Assembly: GCF_002095435.2 (NCBI RefSeq)
Contig: NZ_MJEJ02000054.1
Span: forward strand, 186,001-250,000
Length of the DNA stretch: 64,000 bases
Direction of reading: 5' to 3'
Origin: Williamsia sp. 1138
GTDB taxonomy: Bacteria; Actinomycetota; Actinomycetes; Mycobacteriales; Mycobacteriaceae
In this document: positions 43,455 through 52,743 of the stretch, in pieces
How positions within the stretch are numbered: position 1 is the stretch's first letter
Layout: every line of letters begins with the position of its first letter
The notes under the pieces: generated by a model
What the model saw: only the letters and a program-made list of their open reading frames with translations
Database searches by the model: none
Told to the model about the DNA's origin: nothing
Program-made: the position numbers and the translations under genes

Positions 43455-45314
43455 ATGAACGAACGCGCCGAGACCGCCGCGCAACCCACCTCAGGTGACA
43501 CACCGTTGAACCTGCAGCGGGTGCTGTTCGCCGGACCGACGCCGGACACCGACGCCGACCTCTATGCCACCATCGCCGGAGGCCACGCCGATCGCACCCG
43601 CACCTCGCTACATGCGGGCCCCGGGACCACCATCGACACCGACACCTACTTCGGGCGCGTACCTGCCGCCTACTTCGGCCGCTGGACGACCCTGACGAGC
43701 ATCGATCTCGGGTTCACGTTCGAGACCACCGGCCGCGCGCATGCCGTGATCAGGGGCTCCGACAGCAACGGGCAGGTCCACGACGTGGCTCGTCTGGAGT
43801 TGGAGGGCGCCGGTGCGGCGACCTCGACGGTCCAGCTCGACGCCTACTCCGCCGGTGGTTCGGTGTGGGTGGGATTCGTCGCCGACGACGGCGAGCTGAC
43901 GATCCGCGATGTCGTATGGTCGACGACCGCCCCGCGACGGATGCGTGCAGCCGCGGTGGCGATCTGTACCTTCAACCGGCCCGCCGATTGTGTCGCAACC
44001 CTGACGGCGCTGGCGTCAGATCAACCGACGCGCGAGCGGCTGAGCGCGGTGTACGTCGTCGATCAGGGCACCGATCCGGTATGCGACCAGCCCGGCTTCG
44101 AGCGGGTGTCCGGCACACTCGACGAAACCCTTGCCTACATCCGGCAACCGAATCTCGGTGGCGCAGGCGGCTTCACCCGCGGGATCTCCGAGGCCATCGC
44201 ACGCGAGGAGGATATCGATCTCATCCTGATGGACGACGACATCCGCTGCGAGCCCGAAACCGTGTTGCGGCTCACTGCTTTTGCCGCGGTGACCCCCGAA
44301 CCGATGATCGTCGGCGCCCAGATGCTCTACCTGATGAATCCGACCAGGCTGCACGTCGGCGCCGAGTACGCGGATCTGCGCACGCTGAGGGCCGGCCGAT
44401 GGGCGAAGAATGCCCTGCACGACGCGGACATGCTGACCGAGCGCCAGGACCGGCCTGCCGACGCCGGATACAACGGGTGGTGGACGTGCCTGCTGCCGTC
44501 CGAGGTCATCACCGGACTCGACCTGCCGTTGCCGATGTTCTTTCAGTGGGACGATATCGAATACGGCATCCGCGCAGCGCAAGTCGACGACGTACGTACC
44601 GTCACCCTGCCGGGAGCCGCCGTATGGCATATGGACTTCTCCCGCAAGGACAACGACGATCCGGCGATGTACTTCAGCATCCGGAACTCGCTGATCACCG
44701 CAGCGTTGCACAGTGACCTCGACGTGAAGTCGTTGAGCACGCGGATGTTCCGTGAGATCTCGCAGTACATCGTGGCGATGCAGTACGGGCTCGCGCACAC
44801 GATGCTCCGCGGTATCGAGGACTTCCTCGCCGGACCCGACATCCTCGGCGATGGTGGTCGTGCGGCAGTCACCGAGATCCGCCGTGAACGCGCACCGTTC
44901 CCAGAGACAGTGGTGCATCCCGAGTCCGACGTCCCCGGCGTGACCTACCGCGAGTTGCCCGTTCGGCCTGCCGGATTCGAACCCGCCAAAGATCGGTTCG
45001 ACGTGGTGCTCGCCAAACGCGCAGCGGTCCAACTCGCCGGGCGGGTGGAGCGAGGGTGCGTGGCCATTCCCCCGACGGATGCCCACTGGTGGCATGTGTC
45101 GCTGTTCGATCAGGTGGTGGTGGCCGACGCATCCGGCGCGGGCGTGCGACTGCGCACCCGCGACACCAGGGCCGCCAGGGCACTCGGCGCGCGAAACATC
45201 AGACTACGCAGACGCTTTCGATCCGAGGCGAAACAGGCACAACAGGCCTACCGGGCAGCAACGCCTACCCTGACCAGCCGAGAGAACTGGCAGCGCCTGT
45301 TCACCACCGAGTGA
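43455..45314 (+). CDS. Galactofuranosyltransferase, GlfT2-like
   Basis: A 619-residue glycosyltransferase. The N-terminal half (to about 160) is a beta-sandwich, then a GT-A domain with CTFNRPADCVATLTAL, the metal-binding DDD at 260-262 (LILMDDDIRCEPE), NGWWTCLLP near 340, WDD at 365-367 and WH at 391-392. These match GlfT2, which polymerises the galactan of the mycolyl-arabinogalactan wall from UDP-galactofuranose. The C terminus ends TLTSRENWQRLF, as in GlfT2. It lacks a neighbouring glf gene, so it may be a paralogue or a relocated copy. The substrate is thus inferred. Confidence 0.82.
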   Translation: MNERAETAAQPTSGDTPLNLQRVLFAGPTPDTDADLYATIAGGHADRTRTSLHAGPGTTIDTDTYFGRVPAAYFGRWTTLTSIDLGFTFETTGRAHAVIRGSDSNGQVHDVARLELEGAGAATSTVQLDAYSAGGSVWVGFVADDGELTIRDVVWSTTAPRRMRAAAVAICTFNRPADCVATLTALASDQPTRERLSAVYVVDQGTDPVCDQPGFERVSGTLDETLAYIRQPNLGGAGGFTRGISEAIAREEDIDLILMDDDIRCEPETVLRLTAFAAVTPEPMIVGAQMLYLMNPTRLHVGAEYADLRTLRAGRWAKNALHDADMLTERQDRPADAGYNGWWTCLLPSEVITGLDLPLPMFFQWDDIEYGIRAAQVDDVRTVTLPGAAVWHMDFSRKDNDDPAMYFSIRNSLITAALHSDLDVKSLSTRMFREISQYIVAMQYGLAHTMLRGIEDFLAGPDILGDGGRAAVTEIRRERAPFPETVVHPESDVPGVTYRELPVRPAGFEPAKDRFDVVLAKRAAVQLAGRVERGCVAIPPTDAHWWHVSLFDQVVVADASGAGVRLRTRDTRAARALGARNIRLRRRFRSEAKQAQQAYRAATPTLTSRENWQRLFTTE

Positions 45315-45317
45315 GAC

Positions 45318-46376
45318 CTACCGCCGGACCCTGCCGCGTAGACCCCGCACCTTTCGAGCGGCCTTGCGCGCGGCCCGGCCCCCCAGGTTCCGGAGCGAGA
45401 TCGGCGGATTCGCCCGCAGGGCTTCGAGTTCGTGCTGGTGGACTCGGATGAGCCGGTCGTTCTCGTCACGCTGCTGCTGCAGTTCGGCGCTCAACTGTCC
45501 GACCCGATACGCCAGATCATCGCGATCGATCGCGCCTGCCGCCATCTCGTACTGCATGGCGAGCACCCGCGTGTACAGCGCGACCCGATTGTTCTCCATG
45601 GCCGCCAGCAACGGCGATCCGTTGTACGGCTCGAGCACGGTGCGCAGTCTTTCCGCCTTGTCCACATCGGTGGTCGGGTAGATCACCCCGAGGCCGAAAA
45701 CTGCCGGAACCAGCGCCAATTCATGCCGCCGCGCCGGGTCCGCGGCCAGTGCGTCCTCGATGGCTGTCAGCACCCCGTTGCGTTCCCCACCGGCGTCCAC
45801 CGCGGCGGTGAACTGTCCGAGGCCGACGAACCCGGCAGCGGTGACGTCGTCGTGCCAGATGGTCGGGCCCTCGGCACCATGGTCATGGACATCTGCGGCG
45901 TCGAGTCCTGCGGCGTTGTAGTACAGGTCTCGCCGTCCCCACGGCCACAGCAGATCGTGCAAGATCACGATGGCATCCGGCGCGTTCGCCAGGATCCAGT
46001 CGAGCTCGCCGCGAACGGTCGCGTAGTTGTGATCACCATCGACGACGTAGACGTCGCCGGACGGGATCTCGGCGAGTACGGCCGGCGAAAACCCTTCGAC
46101 CAGGTGCAGATCGGGATTGTTCCCCAACGTCTCACGCATCTCGTCTGTCGGGACGGGCTCGACACAGTAGACGGACTCTGCTCCGTGATCGAGGTAGATC
46201 GAACTCGCACCACCCGACTCGACCCCGACCTCGACAACGGTCCGGGGCTGCGCCGCGCCGAAGATCCGGCCGATCACCTCGGAGAACAATGTCAAGGAAT
46301 GGAGGAGCAACGGCGCCTGCCGTGCCGCCCGGGCTTGCACGTGCGGGTCGTTCCGGTCCCCGAACTCAGTCTTCAT
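45318..46376 (-). CDS. Class I SAM-dependent methyltransferase (Methyltransf_24-like)
   Basis: A 352-residue protein. VVEVGVESGGASSIYL (about 45-60) resembles the SAM-binding glycine loop and VYVVDGDHNYATVRGELDW is typical of the Methyltransf_24/cephalosporin-hydroxylase-like families. A coiled, charged C-terminal extension (QLSAELQQQRDENDRLIRVHQHELEAL) follows, ending in a very basic tail. ATG 46376 overlaps the HAD gene stop by 11 bases; ATG 46394 is also possible. It probably modifies a cell-envelope glycan with the HAD protein, as inference. Confidence 0.75.
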   Translation of the reverse strand: MKTEFGDRNDPHVQARAARQAPLLLHSLTLFSEVIGRIFGAAQPRTVVEVGVESGGASSIYLDHGAESVYCVEPVPTDEMRETLGNNPDLHLVEGFSPAVLAEIPSGDVYVVDGDHNYATVRGELDWILANAPDAIVILHDLLWPWGRRDLYYNAAGLDAADVHDHGAEGPTIWHDDVTAAGFVGLGQFTAAVDAGGERNGVLTAIEDALAADPARRHELALVPAVFGLGVIYPTTDVDKAERLRTVLEPYNGSPLLAAMENNRVALYTRVLAMQYEMAAGAIDRDDLAYRVGQLSAELQQQRDENDRLIRVHQHELEALRANPPISLRNLGGRAARKAARKVRGLRGRVRR

Positions 46377-49125
46377 CTTTGTCTTTCTTCTCATCGTCGT
46401 CCGGAGGAGTGGCCGGGGCACCGGCCCGTCCGACGATGCGCGCCACACCGGCCGCCAGGGCCAGTGGGCCACCCGACCGATACTCGGCCTTGGCGCGCGC
46501 AGTCAGTCTCGTGAGTCTAGGGGCTGCGGGCGCCCGATGTGAGAGTCCCGACAACGACTGCGGCAGCACCGCGAACGCGATGGTGATCTGGGCCGAGCTC
46601 ACCGGAGCGCCCGCCCGATCGACGAGGGACAGCCACAGCGCCGAATGCGGCGCATGGAACTCGACGAGATTGCCACCGAGCCAGGCCGATTCGGCGTATA
46701 CGAGTCCCGCGAAGTCCTGGGGGTGCTCCCAGCGCAACGGAGTCGGGTGCCGATGCCCGCCTGCGGTCACCGTCGCCTCGATCCAGTCGAGTCGCACGAG
46801 GGCGGGCCGACCGGGAATGGCGAGCGAGATGTCCGTCGCGTCGAACGCCTCGAAGTTCAAGCGCGCGAACGACAATCCGTTCCGGTTGATCCGCAGGGGC
46901 ACCTTGGGGCCATCGTGCCATTTCCCGTCGCCGGTCCGGAAGCGCAAGACCGTTTCGCTCTTCGGCTCGTCGGGTTCGAACACCGATGCCGGTACGGCGC
47001 CCGTACGAACGGCGTCGGCGGCCGACGCGAGCCGCGGGTCGGCGGCGGCCAGCACCTGGGGCCAGAAGGCGTCGCGCATGCCGAGGTCATCGAGATCGCC
47101 GGGCGACATGTAGCGGACTGCCGGCAGCAATTCGACCGGGATCACGTGACTGACGAGGTCGGAACCGAAGTTGTCCTCGTGTTCCCAGGCGCCGAACACG
47201 GCGGCCTCGTCGGGGGTCGGAGCGGTGATGGACGAGGCGACGATGTTGCCCAGCAGCGGCACCTCGCCACCGTTGAACGCCGGCCACAGGTCGGAGTCGC
47301 CCGCGTAGCGAAGCCATTCGTCTTGGAATGCGTGCACACCCTGGTGGAGCGCTCGACGTGCGTGGTTCTGTTCGGCGGAACCCGCGATCGGTCCCAGGAT
47401 CGGATCTCCCTCGGGGGTGAAGTCCAGCAGCGATCCGCACAGGCTGCTCACACCCTGCTCCAGGATCTCCGGACTCCGGGTCACGGCCCCGACCACTCCG
47501 ACGGGTTCGCCTGCCGATCCGAGGTAACCCTCGACGCGCAGCCCCCGCAGCATCACCTTCGTGCTGCGCTTGTCCGTGGCGAGGTACAGACCGGCCGGTT
47601 TGATCGGCACCCCGGCGAGACCGAGGGCGGTCGACAGCTGGCTCTGAATGGTCGCGCCCCATCCGAGGTCGACGATCGTCAGGTCGTCGCTGTCGAGGGC
47701 GCCGGCGTTGCGCAGGTGCGCGAGCAGACGTTCGCGCGTCGCGGTCGCGGTCGTCGCGATCCGGTTACGCAGGTGCGGTGTCTCGACCAACGCCGTCGCG
47801 ACGTCGTCGGCGATGACGCCGTTGTCGAGAACCACTCCGAGCCGGTCGGTCAGTGCCGGGACATCGCCCGGGCGCAGCTGCAGGATCGCCAGCAGGCCGC
47901 CGATGGTCATGCCGTGTCGGCGGCGCATGAACGTGTGGATGCTGTCCTGGTCCAGCACGCCCAACGCGGCGACAGAGGTCAGGTGTCGAGAAAGCCAGAT
48001 CGGTTTCGCAACCACATCCAGGCCTGCGCTGCGGGCAGCGTTGTTGATGAGGTCTGCCAGCATCTCCCCTTCGCGCATCGGGCACCACAGCACCTTCGTG
48101 CCACGTTCTGCCGCCCGATGGGCCGCCCAATCGGCGAATCCGGTCAGTACCGGGCCGAGAACGGCGGCGCCGTACCTCCAGGAGCACGCCACGTCGGGCG
48201 CGACGGCGTCGAGGTTCGCGTTCTCGATGAGCTTCGCCCGCAAACTCGTGATGCCGAAGTCACCCTCGGTCACGTCGAGGTGCGGTGCGCTCACCCCGAA
48301 CGGCTCCAGCGGCGCACCCTCGCGACGCAGGATCGCTTCGTAGTCGTCGGTGATCCGTGTGAAATGCACGGTGCGCACGCCCAGCTTGCCGGGTGCAGTG
48401 ACGTCCGGCCGCTTGTTGTCGCCGATGTGGACGATCTGGCCGGGCCGCACGCCGAGACCCTTGAGCACGACCTTCCACAATCCGTGCGCCTTGTCGACGC
48501 CGTGCTCGTGGGAACGGAAGAATCGCGCTGATTTGAGCGGCTCGAGATGCGGCCGGTCGAGGAAGCGGTCGAGATGTTCCTGCAGAAAATACGTGTCGGA
48601 CACCACCACGATGGGCACCGAGTGCGCGTGCGCGGTGTTCACCAGCTCGGCGATGTCGAAGTCCGGGACCAGGATGCGGCGCTCTTCGGCGACCTCTGCC
48701 TCGACGTAGTACTCGATGTCGTCGCGGAGCAGGATCTCGGCGGGCATCTCGCGCCAGATGTCGTAGATCGACACCTCGGGACCGAGTTTGCCGCGACGCT
48801 CCCGAGATTCGATCTCGGCGGTGATCCGCATCGTCCGCAGCGCGTGGGGTTCCACCCAATCGGGGATCGCGCCCTCGCGACGGAGCCGCTCACCGAGCAA
48901 CACGAACAGATCGGTCGGCCGCGGGACCCGCCGCCACAGGATGGTGTCGAAGATGTCCAGCGAGAGCACCGAGCAGGATCCGTCCCGCAGCATCTGGTGA
49001 ACGTCCTCGAGGGTCGTGCGGCCTCGGCGGACGATCTGGGCGTTGGGTTCCGTCACGTCGGTGATCAGGGCTTTTTCCAATCCGGTCGGTTGTCGAGCTG
49101 GTCTCGGGCAGGCGCCTGGACCCAT
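46366..49125 (-). CDS. Large multi-domain protein with N-terminal HAD domain
   Basis: A 919-residue protein. Near residue 55 it has SLDIFDTILWRR, the HAD nucleophile motif with two aspartates, and later VVVSDTYFL and VHIGDNKRPDV as HAD motifs II and IV. About 300 more residues form a region with KVLWCPMREGEML, IVDLGWGATIQ and PAGLYLATDK that recurs with HAD proteins in glycan loci. A C-terminal part of about 250 residues resembles a carbohydrate-binding beta-sandwich, and the tail is DDDEKKDKDED. I chose ATG 49125 with GGAGG ten bases upstream; GTG 49053 is an alternative. Phosphate removal in envelope glycan assembly is inferred. Confidence 0.72.
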   Translation of the reverse strand: MGPGACPRPARQPTGLEKALITDVTEPNAQIVRRGRTTLEDVHQMLRDGSCSVLSLDIFDTILWRRVPRPTDLFVLLGERLRREGAIPDWVEPHALRTMRITAEIESRERRGKLGPEVSIYDIWREMPAEILLRDDIEYYVEAEVAEERRILVPDFDIAELVNTAHAHSVPIVVVSDTYFLQEHLDRFLDRPHLEPLKSARFFRSHEHGVDKAHGLWKVVLKGLGVRPGQIVHIGDNKRPDVTAPGKLGVRTVHFTRITDDYEAILRREGAPLEPFGVSAPHLDVTEGDFGITSLRAKLIENANLDAVAPDVACSWRYGAAVLGPVLTGFADWAAHRAAERGTKVLWCPMREGEMLADLINNAARSAGLDVVAKPIWLSRHLTSVAALGVLDQDSIHTFMRRRHGMTIGGLLAILQLRPGDVPALTDRLGVVLDNGVIADDVATALVETPHLRNRIATTATATRERLLAHLRNAGALDSDDLTIVDLGWGATIQSQLSTALGLAGVPIKPAGLYLATDKRSTKVMLRGLRVEGYLGSAGEPVGVVGAVTRSPEILEQGVSSLCGSLLDFTPEGDPILGPIAGSAEQNHARRALHQGVHAFQDEWLRYAGDSDLWPAFNGGEVPLLGNIVASSITAPTPDEAAVFGAWEHEDNFGSDLVSHVIPVELLPAVRYMSPGDLDDLGMRDAFWPQVLAAADPRLASAADAVRTGAVPASVFEPDEPKSETVLRFRTGDGKWHDGPKVPLRINRNGLSFARLNFEAFDATDISLAIPGRPALVRLDWIEATVTAGGHRHPTPLRWEHPQDFAGLVYAESAWLGGNLVEFHAPHSALWLSLVDRAGAPVSSAQITIAFAVLPQSLSGLSHRAPAAPRLTRLTARAKAEYRSGGPLALAAGVARIVGRAGAPATPPDDDEKKDKDED

Positions 49126-49165
49126 CGTAGTGATGCCTCCGGCCGGGGTCCGGCGAACGCCGCGC

Positions 49166-50026
49166 TCAGGTTCCGCTTCGCAGTTCGCCGATGACTCGGC
49201 CATAGGCATCGAGGTCGGCGGCAGACGGCTCGATCGGCGTGAGGTAGGTGACACCGAAGGTGTCACGGAGCTCCCGGATGCGCGCCACCACCTCATCGTG
49301 GGTGCCGTGCAGGGCATTGGGCAAACGCAGCAGTGCACTGTCCGAAACGTCGGGCCGGTGACTGCGCAGGGTCTGCAGGTCCGGTTCCCGATCGATCGCG
49401 AGGTCGGCGATGATCAGGTTGATCTCCAGCTGATCGAACCGCTCGCCCGCCTGCTTCCGGAGGAAGTCGACGCGTTCTGCGAGCGCCTCGTCGTCGGCGA
49501 GGACCGCGAGAGCGACGATGTCGGCGTGCTGGGCCGCCAAGGTCAGCACCTTGTTCCCGGTTCCCGCGATCATGATCGGCGGCGGAGACTGGATTGTCGG
49601 CGGTACGAACCCGGGATCCGACAGCAGCGCCTTGAGCTGCAGCACCGTGTCCTTCAGGTGGTCGACCCGTCGGCCGGCGCTCTCGAAGGGCAGGCCCACG
49701 GCCTCGAATTCCGCCTCCACGTACCCGGCGCCGAGCCCGATCTCGAACCGCCCTCCGGTGAGCTGATCGACACTTGCGATGTCACGCGCCAGCAGGGCCG
49801 GCCGGTAGAACCCGGCGTTGAGGACGAAGTTGCCCACCCGGACGGTCGGCGCCGCTGCCGCTGCTGCCGCCAGCATCGGGAAAGGCGCACCCAGTTTCAG
49901 ATGATCGGGGAGCAGGACGACGTCTATTCCGCAACGCTCTGCGTGTCTGACCTGCTCCAAGAACTCGCTCGCGCTGCCGCGGCCCAACAGGTTGACCCCG
50001 AATCGAAAGTCCCGCCTCGCCTCCAT
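49166..50026 (-). CDS. F420-type luciferase-like monooxygenase (LLM class)
   Basis: A 286-residue luciferase-like protein of the F420-dependent group (family typified by MSMEG_2516-like proteins): FRFGVNLLGRGSASEFLEQVRHAERCGID at the start, NAGFYRPALLARDIASVDQLTGGRFEIGLGAGY later. It probably uses reduced F420 or FMN to reduce or oxidise an unknown compound. It lies 40 bases upstream of the HAD gene on the same strand, so shared transcription is possible. Confidence 0.82.
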   Translation of the reverse strand: MEARRDFRFGVNLLGRGSASEFLEQVRHAERCGIDVVLLPDHLKLGAPFPMLAAAAAAAPTVRVGNFVLNAGFYRPALLARDIASVDQLTGGRFEIGLGAGYVEAEFEAVGLPFESAGRRVDHLKDTVLQLKALLSDPGFVPPTIQSPPPIMIAGTGNKVLTLAAQHADIVALAVLADDEALAERVDFLRKQAGERFDQLEINLIIADLAIDREPDLQTLRSHRPDVSDSALLRLPNALHGTHDEVVARIRELRDTFGVTYLTPIEPSAADLDAYGRVIGELRSGT

Positions 50027-50062
50027 GAGGGTCAGCCTAATCGTGGGTCCGGGGTTCGCCGG

Positions 50063-50299
50063 TCAGCGCGCGAGCCACAACCGTCGGCGGATGACCGCGC
50101 GCATGACGGCCAACTCCTCGGGGGCGATCTCGCCGAACTTCGCGCCGTCGGACATCAGGTCGTTCAGCTCCGTGAAGAAGGTGCGATCAGACATCCCGAA
50201 CCTGTCGTGGATCTCGTCGGAGGGCCCGCCACCCAGGCGATACCACTTCGCCTCGAAGTCGACCATCTCGTCCAGCTTCGATCCTGCGTGTGTGTCCAT
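50063..50299 (-). CDS. Small DUF3263-like protein
   Basis: A 78-residue protein. VDFEAKWYRLGGGPSDEIHDRFGMSDRTFFTELNDL resembles DUF3263 proteins, which look like a short helix-turn-helix region of a sigma factor. ATG 50299 has GGGAGG upstream; GTG 50308 falls within this ribosome site. The sequence suggests a small DNA-binding or sigma-like protein; no partner is evident. It is 36 bases upstream of the F420 gene on the same strand. Confidence 0.65.
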   Translation of the reverse strand: MDTHAGSKLDEMVDFEAKWYRLGGGPSDEIHDRFGMSDRTFFTELNDLMSDGAKFGEIAPEELAVMRAVIRRRLWLAR

Positions 50300-50438
50300 G
50301 CGAACCACCTCCCGACTGCCTGTGTTGTCCTCAGTTGTACCCAGACGGACTGAACACCAGGCGACATCGAGGCAACCATGCGGGGCCAGGGCAAACCTTG
50401 ATGACGCGACCGGACCGGGCTACCGGCAAGATGAGCGC

Positions 50439-51125
50439 ATGGGTGTCATCTATCTGGTTCGCCACGGCCAGGCCGGAACAGACGAGAACGGCTATGGAAG
50501 TCTCACCGAGCTCGGGCGGCAGCAGGCCCGCAATGTGGGTGCGAAGTTGGCTGCACGCATCCCGAAGGTGGACTTCACCGTCTCGGGAAACCTTGCGCGC
50601 CAACTGGAGACGATCGAGGAGATTGTCGGGCAGTTCCCGGATTCGAACGCCCCGGCCCCGGTGGTGAACGCCGGTTGGAACGAGTACGACCTGACCCGGC
50701 TCGCGCACACCGACGTGCCGCCCACAGGAACCTCCGAAGAGGCGGCGCAGGCACAGCGAAGTTTTCAGCGCCGCCTCGATGCGTCGCTGCTGACCTGGGC
50801 CGCGGACGAGGAGACCACCGGTCCCGGTTCGTACGTCGACTATCGAGAGTCGATGCTGCAAGCGCTCGAGGAGATCGCCGCACACGCCGGACCCGGACAG
50901 GTGGCCATCGCCGCATCGTCTGCGGGCACCATCGGCGCGGTCGTCGCCCATCTGTGGGGTATCAGCTCGGAGAACTGGCCCAGCGTCTCGCGAACGATGG
51001 TCAATGCCTCCATCACCAAACTCATCGTGGGAAAGTCCGGGATCAACGTGATGTCCGTGAACGATCATGCGCACGCCGATGTCGATGACGACGACGGCCG
51101 TCGTCTGATGATGACGATGAGGTGA
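50439..51125 (+). CDS. Histidine phosphatase (phosphoglycerate mutase-like)
   Basis: A 228-residue protein with the RHG motif at the N terminus (YLVRHGQAG, residues 5-13), a later conserved arginine in VSGNLARQLET and a second histidine-poor region. It would remove or transfer phosphate through a phosphohistidine. The C terminus is unusual: AHADVDDDDGRRLMMTMR. ATG 50439 is the only start with sensible position. The substrate is unknown. Confidence 0.83.
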   Translation: MGVIYLVRHGQAGTDENGYGSLTELGRQQARNVGAKLAARIPKVDFTVSGNLARQLETIEEIVGQFPDSNAPAPVVNAGWNEYDLTRLAHTDVPPTGTSEEAAQAQRSFQRRLDASLLTWAADEETTGPGSYVDYRESMLQALEEIAAHAGPGQVAIAASSAGTIGAVVAHLWGISSENWPSVSRTMVNASITKLIVGKSGINVMSVNDHAHADVDDDDGRRLMMTMR

Positions 51126-51182
51126 GACCTCAAACGGCGGTCAGATCAAGCGCACGCAACAGGCGTCGAATCACGGTTTAGC

Positions 51183-51205
51183 AGAGCACTGCTCTCGGGT
51201 ATAGG
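51183..51205 (+). promoter_or_regulatory. Palindrome and -10-like element upstream of the epimerase-like gene
   Basis: AGAGCACTGCTCT (51183-51195) is a 13-base dyad with six-base arms, followed by TATAGG at 51200-51205, a possible -10 hexamer. The ATG of the next gene is 51 bases downstream. This suggests a repressor site close to the core promoter, but there is no independent support. Confidence 0.3.
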
Positions 51206-51255
51206 GGTGTCAGGCACGTAGCCTCGAATCAAAGCCCTCAACAATCGGAGCGCTC

Positions 51256-52737
51256 ATGCAGTCCCCCACGTCGCCTACCCCCAGCGCACTGGTCACCGGT
51301 GCCACCGGATACATCGGCGGCAGACTCGCTCCGCGGTTGATCGAACGTGGCCACGACGTGCGAGTCCTGGCCCGGACCCCCGACAAGCTCACCGGCGCCC
51401 CCTGGGCCGACGACGCCAAGGTGATCAAGGGCGACCTCGGGGATCTCGCTTCTCTGGAAGACGCCTTCACAGGCGTCGACGTGGTCTACCACCTGGTGCA
51501 TTCGATGGGCACCACCAAGGACTTCGGCGCCGAGGAGCGGCGGTCGGCGCTCAACGTCGTGAAGGCCGCCCGCAAGGCCGGTGTCTCCCGGATCGTCTAT
51601 CTCAGCGGTCTGCATCCCTCCGACGTGAAGCTGTCGCAGCATCTGAGTTCGCGCACCGAGGTCGGCGAGATCCTGATGGCCTCGGGGATCGAGACGATCG
51701 TTCTGCAGGCCGGTGTCGTGATCGGTTCCGGGTCGGCGTCCTTCGAGATGATCCGGCACCTCACGGAACGACTTCCCGTGATGACCACCCCCAAGTGGGT
51801 GCACAACAAGATCCAGCCCATCTCGGTGCGCGACGTGCTGCACTATCTGATCGAGGCCGCAACGGCACCCGTTCCCGAGTCCAGGACCTGGGACATCGGC
51901 GGTCCCGACGTCCTCGAATACGGCGACATGATGCAGATCTATGCCGAAGTGGCCGGCCTCAGCAGACGTCGCATCCTCGTCTTGCCGCTGCTCACGCCCA
52001 CTCTCGCCAGCCTCTGGGTGGGTAGCGTCACCCCTATCCCCGGCGGGCTGGCCAGGCCGTTGGTCGAATCACTGGAACACGACGCCATCGCGTCCGAAGA
52101 CGACATCAACTCCGTCATCAAACCGCCGCCAGACGGACTCACCGGCTACCGCACGTCCGTCGAGCTGGCCCTCGCCCGCATCGAACGCGGCGAGGTGGAA
52201 ACCGCGTGGTCGAATGCATCCCCGGGATACGCGCCGTCCGAACCCATCCCGTCCGATCCACAGTGGGCAGGCGAGGAGACCTATACCGATTCGGCAAGTG
52301 CCGATTCCTCGGCCGATCCGGACACGCTCTGGAAGGTCATCGAGAGCATCGGCGGCAAGAACGGTTGGTACGGATACTCGTCCGTGTGGAAGCTTCGGTC
52401 GTGGGCCGACGGACTGCTCGGCGGTCCGGGGGCATCGCGGGGCCGGCGAGACCTTCGGCACCTGCAGACCGGCGACGCGCTCGATTGGTGGCGGGTCGAG
52501 ACCGTCGAGCCCGGAAAGCTACTGCGCCTGAGGTCCGAGATGCTCACGCCCGGAACCGCTTGGCTCGAGTTCTCGGTCAGTGCCACCGAGAACGGCAGTC
52601 GACTCGACCAGCGGACGGTGTTCTACCCGCGTGGCATCGTCGGCCGGCTGTACTGGTTCGCCAATCTGCCTGCCCACAAGACCGTGTTCGCGGCGATGAC
52701 GAAGAACATCGTCGCGGCCGCGGAATCGCTTCGCTGA
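51256..52737 (+). CDS. NAD(P)-binding epimerase-like protein with C-terminal DUF2867 domain
   Basis: A 493-residue protein. The N-terminal atypical SDR region begins SALVTGATGYIGGRLAPRL. At about 335-490 the C-terminal DUF2867 domain shows LWKVIESIGGKNGWYGYSSVWKLRSWADGLLGG. Such two-domain proteins are widespread in Actinobacteria; the reaction is unknown. GGAG precedes ATG 51256. It is tail-to-tail with the SDR gene, with six bases between the stop codons. Confidence 0.83.
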   Translation: MQSPTSPTPSALVTGATGYIGGRLAPRLIERGHDVRVLARTPDKLTGAPWADDAKVIKGDLGDLASLEDAFTGVDVVYHLVHSMGTTKDFGAEERRSALNVVKAARKAGVSRIVYLSGLHPSDVKLSQHLSSRTEVGEILMASGIETIVLQAGVVIGSGSASFEMIRHLTERLPVMTTPKWVHNKIQPISVRDVLHYLIEAATAPVPESRTWDIGGPDVLEYGDMMQIYAEVAGLSRRRILVLPLLTPTLASLWVGSVTPIPGGLARPLVESLEHDAIASEDDINSVIKPPPDGLTGYRTSVELALARIERGEVETAWSNASPGYAPSEPIPSDPQWAGEETYTDSASADSSADPDTLWKVIESIGGKNGWYGYSSVWKLRSWADGLLGGPGASRGRRDLRHLQTGDALDWWRVETVEPGKLLRLRSEMLTPGTAWLEFSVSATENGSRLDQRTVFYPRGIVGRLYWFANLPAHKTVFAAMTKNIVAAAESLR

Positions 52738-52743
52738 CTGCGG

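Noticed and set aside
46645-48531. A 628-residue open frame on the plus strand
   Set aside because: It is antisense to the HAD-domain gene, with no domain and no ribosome site that would make it real.
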